A stretch of DNA of 37,945 bases, taken from positions 1 to 37,945 of the forward strand of contig JAITWT010000124.1 in assembly GCA_031285125.1 (NCBI GenBank), written 5' to 3'. The position numbers and the translations under genes are program-made. Numbering within the stretch: the stretch's first letter is position 1; each line of letters starts with the position of its first letter. This DNA is from Burkholderiaceae bacterium. GTDB lineage: Bacteria; Pseudomonadota; Gammaproteobacteria; Burkholderiales; Burkholderiaceae_C. Shown here one piece after another: positions 32,155-37,945 of the stretch. The notes beneath the pieces are model-generated. The model was not told the origin of the DNA. It did not search any database and saw only the letters and a program-made list of their open reading frames with translations.

Positions 32155-32799
32155 ATGTTTGGCAAACTCATGCCCCGCGAGGGAAATTTTTTCGAAATGT
32201 TCAACCAACACGCCGAGCGCATCGTCGAGGCGGCACACGCTTTCGAGCGATTGGTCGAACACTACGCTGATCCGCAGTTGCGCGAACAGCACATCGGCGA
32301 GGTTGACGATGCCGAGCGCGCCGCTGACCGCATTACGCATGATGTCAACCGGCTGTTGCACAAAACCTTCATCACGCCGATCGACCGCGAGCAGATCCAC
32401 AAGCTCATCAACACCATGGATGACGTTGCCGACCTGATCCAGGATTGCGCCGAGGCCATGTCGCTGTACGACATCCGGCAGATGACCAGCGAAATCACGG
32501 ACCTGACCTTATTGAGCGTGCGCTGCTGCGCAAGAGTCAAGGACGCCGTGCTGCACCTGGGGAAAATTAGCTCCCCGGGGACAGCCGAGGCGGTGATCAA
32601 AACCTGCGAGGAGATTGACCGGCTCGAATCCGACGCCGACCGCGCGATGCGAACCGCCATGAGCAAACTTTTCCGTGAAGAGCCCGACGTGCGCGAAGTC
32701 ATGAAACTGCGGGCCATCTACGAGCTGCTGGAAACCATTACCGACAAATGTGAAGACGTGGCCAACGTGATCGAAGGCATCGTCCTCGAAAACTCCTGA
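32155..32799 (+). CDS. PhoU-like protein, DUF47 family
   Basis: 214 residues, predicted all-helical and cytoplasmic. MPREGNFFEMFNQHAERIVEAA, the acidic GEVDDAERAADRITHDV and FITPIDREQIHKLINTMDDVADLI are the DUF47 (TIGR00153) hallmarks; the acid/histidine pattern recalls metal-binding sites of PhoU. Members almost always sit next to a Pit transporter and are thought to regulate it, as here with a 13-bp gap. Its start is preceded by a diverged type A element. Confidence 0.93.
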   Translation: MFGKLMPREGNFFEMFNQHAERIVEAAHAFERLVEHYADPQLREQHIGEVDDAERAADRITHDVNRLLHKTFITPIDREQIHKLINTMDDVADLIQDCAEAMSLYDIRQMTSEITDLTLLSVRCCARVKDAVLHLGKISSPGTAEAVIKTCEEIDRLESDADRAMRTAMSKLFREEPDVREVMKLRAIYELLETITDKCEDVANVIEGIVLENS

Positions 32800-32812
32800 G
32801 CAGGCGGCAATC

Positions 32813-33823
32813 ATGGCAACAATGCACGCCAATCTCTGGATGGTGGTAATGCTTATCGTGCTGGCCATCCTGTTCGACTTCATGAATGGCTTTCATGATG
32901 CGGCGAACTCCATCGCCACCGTGGTCTCCACCGGCGTACTGCGGCCCGGCCAAGCGGTGGTGATGGCGGCCTTTTTCAACCTGCTGGCCATCGGCGTATT
33001 TCACCTGGGCGTCGCCGCCACCGTGGGCAAAGGCATTGCCGATCCCAGCATTATTGATATCCATGTGGTGTTCGGCGCGCTCATCGGCGCCATCGCGTGG
33101 GATATTCTGACCTGGTACTACGGCCTGCCGACCAGCTCCTCCCACGCACTGATTGGCGGTATCGTAGGGGCCGTCATGGCCAAAGCGGGCACCGGCCCGC
33201 TAATCGCCAGCGGCCTTTTCAAAACCGTCGCCTTCATCTTCATTTCTCCGCTGGAAGGCTTCGTGCTGGGCGCGTTAATGATGGTGGCCGTGGCCTGGAT
33301 CTTCCGCCACTTCAGCCCTTCGCGCGTGGACCGCTGGTTTCGCCGTTTGCAGTTGGTCTCGGCCGCCGCCTACAGCTTGGGCCACGGCGGCAACGATGCA
33401 CAAAAAACCATCGGCCTCATCTGGATGTTGCTGATTACCACCGGCTACACCTCGGCCCAGGCCCCCGAACCACCGATGTGGACCATCATCGCCTGCTACA
33501 CCGCCATGGGGCTGGGCACCATGTTCGGCGGCTGGCGCATCGTCAAGACCATGGGCCAGAAAATCACCAAACTCAAACCCGTGGGCGGCTTTTGCGCTGA
33601 AACCGGCGGCGCCCTGACCCTGTTCACGGCCACGTTGCTGGGCATACCCGTTTCCACCACCCACACCATCACCGGCGCCATCGTCGGCGTTGGTTCGGCC
33701 CAACGCGCCAGCGCGGTACGCTGGGGCGTTGCCGGCAGCATCGTATGGGCGTGGATTTTCACCATCCCGGCGGCGGCGATCGTCGCGGCACTTGCGTATT
33801 GGGTGAGCGCGTGGATTTTTTGA
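32813..33823 (+). CDS. pit: Inorganic phosphate transporter, Pit family
   Basis: 336 residues, polytopic membrane protein of the low-affinity metal-phosphate/proton symporter family. The duplicated signatures DFMNGFHDAANSIATVV near the N-terminus and LGHGGNDAQKTIGLIWM in the middle are both present, with ISTGVLRPGQA-type and GIPVSTTHTITGAIVG loops. Ten or so hydrophobic segments fit. It forms an operon with the DUF47 protein. Followed by two palindromic repeats at 33937-34056 and 34110-34249. Confidence 0.94.
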   Translation: MATMHANLWMVVMLIVLAILFDFMNGFHDAANSIATVVSTGVLRPGQAVVMAAFFNLLAIGVFHLGVAATVGKGIADPSIIDIHVVFGALIGAIAWDILTWYYGLPTSSSHALIGGIVGAVMAKAGTGPLIASGLFKTVAFIFISPLEGFVLGALMMVAVAWIFRHFSPSRVDRWFRRLQLVSAAAYSLGHGGNDAQKTIGLIWMLLITTGYTSAQAPEPPMWTIIACYTAMGLGTMFGGWRIVKTMGQKITKLKPVGGFCAETGGALTLFTATLLGIPVSTTHTITGAIVGVGSAQRASAVRWGVAGSIVWAWIFTIPAAAIVAALAYWVSAWIF

Positions 33824-33936
33824 AGCCGACAAGAAATCAGTTCAGTCGCTGCCTTATTCCATTTTTCGTTCGTAACGATAGCAATAACCCCGATTCCATC
33901 GTTTCCGAAAAACATCGATTGGGCGCGCTTACCTGA

Positions 33937-34056
33937 CTCCCTCCCCTGCTGGGGGAACGGTAGGTGTGTGGGCCGCGCGCCGTTGGGCATGGGCGCTGCC
34001 TGTATTTCCAAGCGCCGCAAACCCCCATCCCTGCCTTCCCCCAAAAGGGGAAGGAG
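33937..34056. repeat. Inverted-repeat element, type E
   Basis: CTCCCTCCCCTGCTGGGGGAACGGTAGG on the left and CCTGCCTTCCCCCAAAAGGGGAAGGAG on the right form imperfect inverted ends with a second short stem in each arm. Similar CTCCCTCCCC...GGGGAAGGAG units are frequent intergenic repeats in proteobacteria. Located downstream of pit, where it could also act as a terminator. Confidence 0.6.
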
Positions 34057-34109
34057 AAAAGCCAGCGCGCCAAGTCCGCTCTTGCTGTTTTGAACGAGAA
34101 ATCGAATTA

Positions 34110-34249
34110 GGGCCTGTTCACACTATTTCCGCAGTCGCGTTGTGCACCCGAAGGGAAGGGCGGCATTGGCCCGCCCTTGGGCGTTACGCTCCTTGCATGG
34201 GCAGGCCAATACTGCCCTTCGCGACTGTGGAAATAGTGTGAACAGGCCC
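34110..34249. repeat. Palindromic MITE-like element, type C
   Basis: The ends GGGCCTGTTCACACTATTTCC and its inverse form terminal repeats of 30 bp with one mismatch. Both flanks carry TA (34108-34109 and 34250-34251). An internal inverted pair GGGCGGCATTGGCC / GGCCAATACTGCCC adds a second stem. The first 12 bases (GGGCCTGTTCAC) resemble the type A end GAACCTGTTTAC, suggesting related transposase recognition. No ORF inside. Confidence 0.8.
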
Positions 34250-34391
34250 TAAACCATCTGCGAGTACAAGGTTTGACGCAAAACCAGCAGCTCGCACTTT
34301 AGACGCCATTTGGATCGCATCGTTATTTATTCACGTCAACGCATTAACAGAGCGATACCCGGAGCCCCCTCCTCGATCCCCTTGCGCGTGC

Positions 34392-34691
34392 TCACTGAAC
34401 GACCGTCTCGCTTACCGCTTTCAATCTGACTGAGAACGGCTTGCTGAGGCCCGCGGCGGCCGCGAGAGCATCCTGAGTCATCCCACGATATTCCCGCCAT
34501 GCGCGCACCGCATGCGCCTCGTCCGCAATGACGTAAGCCACCGGTGCAGGAAAGCCGTTGGCCACGGCCTGGTCATAGAGCCCCTCATCCTCGATGCCCT
34601 CCTCCTTGCCACGAGCTTTGTGCCACACAGACGCGGGCACCCCGTAGAACACAGGCTTTCCGCCTGGCTCGATCACTTGTGCTTGGCTCAT
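34392..34691 (-). pseudogene. XRE/HigA-type antitoxin, frameshifted in its HTH
   Basis: From ATG 34691 the protein reads MSQAQVIEPGGKPVFYGVPA and later VRAWREYRGMTQDALAAAAGLSKPF, the start of an XRE helix-turn-helix as in HigA-type antitoxins. The next codons are out of frame: one missing base at about 34434 replaces the expected LSQIESGKRDGRS, which is present in the adjacent frame. The recognition helix is therefore lost in the current reading. ATG overlaps the toxin remnant's stop (AAATGAGC), the usual toxin-antitoxin gene arrangement. The track ORF extending to 34889 joins it to toxin DNA in another frame. Confidence 0.72.
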
Positions 34692-34834
34692 TTGTAAATA
34701 CCGCCTCTCGCACCAATCTCCAGCACGAGAATGTCCCGCCGCCCGGAATCCGGCGTTTAGATCACGCGCCAATCGCCGATATGAAGCCGATCGTCCGGGC
34801 GACGCGCCCACTTCTTGACATTCGCCGCGTCTGC
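34688..34834 (-). pseudogene. RelE/ParE-superfamily toxin remnant with internal stop
   Basis: Reverse-strand translation gives NVKKWARRPDDRLHIGDWRVI, then an in-frame TAA, then DSGRRDILVLEIGARGGIYK and a TGA overlapping the antitoxin ATG. RLHIGDWRVI-(Y) and VLEIGARGGIYK are the C-terminal core of RelE/ParE/HigB-like toxins. The first half of the toxin is absent and the tyrosine position expected after DWRVI has become the stop. The toxin is dead, so the antitoxin is free to decay. Confidence 0.72.
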
Positions 34835-34837
34835 TCA

Positions 34838-35298
34838 CGGCACAGCTCAAGACCCTATTTGTGCTGAGCACCCTATGGATGGTCAGCACATGCCGGCGAG
34901 CAAAGTACGCCCCAAAGGTGCATGGATCGCCCCAAAAGACCCTGCGAGCGGCTCAAGGGAGCACGCCGCCTGCACGGGTACCGCGCTGGAGTCCGCGGGC
35001 ACAGGAAATTGTCTGCATTCGGGCGCTTCAGTACATCAGCTCACTTGGACGGGATTCGTGAAGAGCATCCCTAACAGGGACGGGAACCGAACTGGCGCGC
35101 GTGAAGATGGAGCACCAAATCCAGGGAACAGTGCGCGAAAACACAACGGCAAAGTACGCCTTCTCCACCGCTACTGCCGGACGTAACAAATTCCGGTGCA
35201 ATGCCGCGCGCAACCCATCAGATCAACTACTATTTTTATTAGTTTACACGATTCTAGACCTTGGGATAATAATCTCTTTTTACAATGGATGCGAATAT
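34838..35298. other. Gene-free junction between GC-rich and AT-rich DNA
   Basis: Composition changes sharply at about 35220, from GC-rich to AT-rich. Track ORFs here (34815-35186, 35101-35298 part) resemble nothing I recognise and lack clear start signals. GGGATAATAAT at 35261-35271 may supply a -10 for luxI. I saw no lux-box inverted repeat in the last 100 bases, judged by eye only. Confidence 0.4.
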
Positions 35299-35851
35299 AT
35301 GCTTTGCATTATTAGCAAAAGAGACGAATTGCTTCCGCGCCTTGCGAAAAACATAGGACATTATAGATACAAGGTATTTGTTAAGCACCTGGGTTGGCCT
35401 CTCCCTTCCTCTGATGAGGTTGAATTAGATGAGTTTGATGGTCCCAACGCAGTCTATGTTTCCTCTCACAATGAAAATGGCCTAATCAATGGAGTTGCAA
35501 GATTACTGCCGACGACTGAACCTTATTTACTTGAAAAAATATTCCCATTTCTATGGGAAAAAACAATTGCCCCATGACAAGGAAATATGGGAATTATCCC
35601 GGTTCGCGGCATTAGATTTAAATGATTGCATGGCGCCATCGCATCAAGCGTCGTCAAAACATGCCGCGCTGTTTTTTCAAAGTGTAGCGCAGATCGCCCG
35701 CAGCCGGGGTGCTCGCATGTTAGTTACCGTATCTCCAGTCAGCATGGAACGTCTGCTCAGGATAAATGGCATTAATGCACAACGCATTGGAAGACCGGTG
35801 AAATATCATCAAACGCCAATTACCTCTCTGGCAATAGAACTTAATTTATAA
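35299..35851 (+). pseudogene. LuxI-type acyl-homoserine-lactone synthase, frameshifted at an A6 tract
   Basis: LuxI enzymes make N-acyl-homoserine lactone signals from SAM and acyl-ACP. The first frame (35299-35577) reads HYRYKVFVKHLGWPLP, ELDEFDGPNAVYV and GVARLLPTTEPYLL, carrying the expected Arg, Phe, Trp, Asp and Arg residues. It stops at WEKTIAP. The second frame continues LPHDKEIWELSRFAALDL with the conserved Glu and Arg, then AQIARSRGARMLVTVSPVSMERLLR, to the stop at 35851. Removing one A from the run at 35558-35563 joins them into about 182 residues, near family length. ATG 35299 is the best family-consistent start; the track start at 35101 adds unrelated sequence. Inactivation, phase variation, or a sequencing indel are all possible. 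Confidence 0.85.
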
Positions 35852-35918
35852 TCTTTAAAAATAAGACCGCAATAGTACGAATATTATCACAAAAACCAAA
35901 ATATTCATAATCCATTTC

Positions 35919-36560
35919 ATGCACACTTTTTATTTCCAACAGCTTCTTAGCTTAACCTTGATCTATTTGCTTGGCATCATGGCGCCAGGCGCAGATTTTG
36001 CTGTAACGATTCGGCAAAGTTTGAGTTTCGGAAAGCGCACAGGTGTAATTACGGTAATCGGGATTGGATCTGGTATTTCTGTGCATGTGTTTTATACACT
36101 GATCGGTGTTGGCGTACTTTTGCGCACTCAGCCTACGCTATTTTCCATCGTAAAGGTTATTAGCGCAGCATATATGCTCTATCTAGGCGTGAAGTTCATT
36201 CGGAGCCAACCTAAAATAAGCGGCTTAAATACAACCGCCATCAATCAAAAAATGCACCCCTCGCCGCTACGCTCTTTTATTATTGGTTTTTTGACTAATG
36301 CAACCAACCCAAAAGCAACACTCTTAATTCTAGCAGTGTTCATGACCATCGTTGCAGCAAAGACTCCAATAGAAATCCAGATTATTTACGGGTTATGGAT
36401 GTGTGCGATTGCCATAGGATGGTTCGTTGCCGTAAGCCTGCTATTTTCTTCTCATGCAATCAGGAGAGGATTTTTTAACATTGGACACTGGATAGAGAGA
36501 GGCATGGGCATCTTATTGATTAGTTTCGCCGTAAATCTATTAATCAACAACGTGAAATAA
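35919..36560 (+). CDS. LysE/RhtB-family efflux transporter
   Basis: 213 residues with about six hydrophobic segments. LLGIMAPGADFAVTIRQSLSFGKRTGVITVIGIGSG, YMLYLGVKFIRS and FLTNATNPKATLLILAVF are the RhtB/LysE exporter signatures. The family exports amino acids; E. coli RhtB was found through resistance to homoserine and its lactone. Located between luxI and luxR, so export of a homoserine-lactone-related compound is a reasonable inference, not a demonstrated role. AT-rich like its neighbours. Convergent with luxR. Confidence 0.88.
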   Translation: MHTFYFQQLLSLTLIYLLGIMAPGADFAVTIRQSLSFGKRTGVITVIGIGSGISVHVFYTLIGVGVLLRTQPTLFSIVKVISAAYMLYLGVKFIRSQPKISGLNTTAINQKMHPSPLRSFIIGFLTNATNPKATLLILAVFMTIVAAKTPIEIQIIYGLWMCAIAIGWFVAVSLLFSSHAIRRGFFNIGHWIERGMGILLISFAVNLLINNVK

Positions 36561-36663
36561 AATTTATAATATTTGATTGGATCGCCATTTCTTTTTTGCT
36601 GGCTTAGCATAAACGTATCGGTATAAACTCAAACCCCAGCAGCATCTCTAATATACAAAACAT

Positions 36664-37377
36664 TTAATTAAGCAGCCCCAGTAATGCGGCGCTCACCACT
36701 GCCGCTGTTTTATTGGGCACTTTCATTTTCACTATACAATTTTTAATATGAAAATCAACCGTGCTTTTTGATAACTTCAGAATATCCGCAATATCTTGCG
36801 CGGATTTTCCATCGGCCGACCACTTCAATATTTCTAACTCCCTGTCCGAAAGAGCAGGAGCGCCTGTTATCGAATTGCGCCGAAGGAGCCGGGAAATTGT
36901 AAAATGAGTTACTTGTACAAGCCAGCGCATTTTTAGTTGTTTAGCATCGAGCTCCCGACGTGTTAAACACTGACAAGACCTGGCGAGCGTGAGCATGCCG
37001 CCGGCACCGAGACCATCCAGACTGGACTGTGCCCAGCCGACTTTTAACCCATGCGCTCTTGCCTCGTTCCAAAGATTTGGGGCCTCTGCAAAGACCTGAT
37101 CTGTCCATAGGATGGGCTCCTGTGATCGGCGTCCATGTATGATGGTTGGATCAATCTGTATATACCCCGCTTGAGCGTAGCGGTCTTTCCAGAATTGAGG
37201 ATAATTATTCAAAAGAATAACTTTCGGTTTACTAAGCGGTAGTAGCGCTTGAAAACCATAGGCTACATACTGAAACTCAAGTGTATTCGCTACATCTTGA
37301 ATGCGTTTGAATATATCGTTCTCGCATGTTGTATTATGCTGCATGATGTCAAGAAGATCTTCTTGCCAATTTTTCAT
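36664..37377 (-). CDS. LuxR-type quorum-sensing transcription factor
   Basis: 237 residues. The N-terminal autoinducer-binding domain has FWKDRYAQAGYIQIDPTIIHG and PILW, giving the conserved Trp, Tyr, Asp-Pro and Trp that line the AHL pocket. The C-terminal domain is a LuxR helix-turn-helix: LSDRELEILKWSADGKSAQDIADILKLSKSTVDFHI. Shine-Dalgarno GGGAG sits about eight bases before ATG 37377. It is convergent with the RhtB-like gene and paired with the frameshifted luxI. No frame defects are seen, so the cell may still sense AHLs, its own or those of others. Confidence 0.93.
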   Translation of the reverse strand: MKNWQEDLLDIMQHNTTCENDIFKRIQDVANTLEFQYVAYGFQALLPLSKPKVILLNNYPQFWKDRYAQAGYIQIDPTIIHGRRSQEPILWTDQVFAEAPNLWNEARAHGLKVGWAQSSLDGLGAGGMLTLARSCQCLTRRELDAKQLKMRWLVQVTHFTISRLLRRNSITGAPALSDRELEILKWSADGKSAQDIADILKLSKSTVDFHIKNCIVKMKVPNKTAAVVSAALLGLLN

Positions 37378-37628
37378 GTGATACTCCCAATCTATGTCTC
37401 ACCATTCTTGGCAGCAGTCATCCGGTTAGGGAAGGTCTGCAAAACCTCATTTTTCAAGACGCGTCAGCGCGTAACCTGTTGATTCTATTGGTAGACGCAC
37501 TGCCAAAAATAGATTTTTTCAACCCCTCTATAACGGATAAAGTAAGCGGCGCGCCATAGGTGCGTCCGCTTGGCTGCAATGTTAAGCTCAATCTCAACTG
37601 AGCGCCCTTCTTTTTTCATGATCTTCCA
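37378..37628. other. luxR upstream region
   Basis: No gene is supported. It contains the luxR ribosome site and an ACGCG-TCAG-CGCGT hairpin near 37459-37472. From about 37590 the sequence appears to be decayed IS630 transposase DNA in another frame (FFMIFQCAQEVF). Confidence 0.4.
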
Positions 37629-37934
37629 GTGCGCGCAAGAGGTTTTTGCGATGTGACGGACAACCTGGACGTGCATCACTGCAAGCCCGTGAAGGCATGG
37701 CTGGCCGAGCACCGACACGATATCGAGGTGTTCTACCTGCCCAGCTACAGCCCCGAACTGAACCCCGATGAGCGGCTAAACGCCGATTTGAAGCACGCCA
37801 TTGGCTCCAAGGTAGCCGTGCGTACAAAAGCCAGATTGCGTGCCGCTGCCGATGAGCACATGCGATTCATCGCAGCCAATTGCCAGCGAGTCCGAAACTA
37901 CTTCCAAGACCCAATCGTCAACTACGCAGCGTGA
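37629..37934 (+). pseudogene. IS630-family transposase, C-terminal fragment
   Basis: About 101 residues. DNLDVHHCKPVKAWLAEHR and VFYLPSYSPELNPDERLNADLK are the central Asp and the final Glu regions of the IS630 DDE domain. The upstream half is missing; the preceding bases look like the same protein in a different frame (QEVF before the DN), so there is also a frameshift near 37640. IS630 elements insert at TA, the dinucleotide flanking the type B and C repeats here. Runs to near the right window edge. Confidence 0.85.
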
Positions 37935-37945
37935 AAACTTCATCG

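Noticed and set aside
34838-35298. Small ORFs as a possible quorum-sensing regulator (RsaM-like) next to luxI
   Set aside because: The translations show no resemblance to RsaM or any other regulator I know, and lack good start signals.

Overview
The window looks like a betaproteobacterial chromosome, most likely Burkholderiales. The evidence is gene order and protein type: the ybeD-lipB-lipA cluster, the atpIBEFHAGDC operon, the nadE/glnB overlap, holC followed by a DUF2486-like gene, and a class II aldolase near transaldolase and glucose-6-phosphate isomerase. Most of the sequence is GC-rich housekeeping DNA. Two stretches are clearly AT-richer (about 0.6-1.8 kb and 35.2-37.5 kb) and look acquired. 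I cannot name a species from sequence alone.

Layout. 1-344: 5' part of a CoxE-like VWA gene (minus). 345-1830: a palindromic element, then an AT-rich acyltransferase flanked by integron attC-like sequences. 1832-3009: two overlapping lipoprotein genes (minus). 3055-3579: a truncated IS5-type transposase. 3611-4795: a FemAB/GNAT-like protein. 5089-8411: nadE-glnB, then holC and a DUF2486-like gene. 8829-9332: a glycine-rich RRM protein behind a long AT-rich leader. 9333-10550: about 1.2 kb without genes, holding a nested hairpin and a hybrid mobile element. 10551-11576: an endonuclease/exonuclease/phosphatase gene broken by two frameshifts. 11671-13720: lipoate genes (minus). 13903-21245: the complete F1Fo ATP synthase operon. 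21573-26728: a branched-chain amino acid ABC transporter (livKHMGF). 27446-31145: fba, tal, pgi. 31483-33823: a DUF486 membrane protein, then a PhoU-like DUF47 protein with a Pit phosphate transporter. 34392-34834: a decayed toxin-antitoxin pair. 35299-37377: a LuxI-RhtB-LuxR quorum-sensing locus whose luxI is frameshifted at an A6 tract. 37629-37934: a 5'-truncated IS630 transposase.

The strongest unexplained signal is a set of about 140-180 bp palindromic, non-coding elements scattered between genes. Intact type-A copies (termini GAACCTGTTTACGATC) lie between 3-bp TNA direct repeats (TAA, TCA, TTA). Types B and C lie between TA direct repeats. Several share an internal module and a central hairpin but carry different ends, and one copy is a hybrid of A and B ends. 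I read them as MITE-like elements moved in trans; no complete transposase lies in the window.

The second signal is the quorum-sensing locus. All the expected LuxI residues are present across two reading frames, so a one-base change in an A6 tract decides whether the cell makes the signal. The LuxR receptor and the RhtB-type exporter remain intact.
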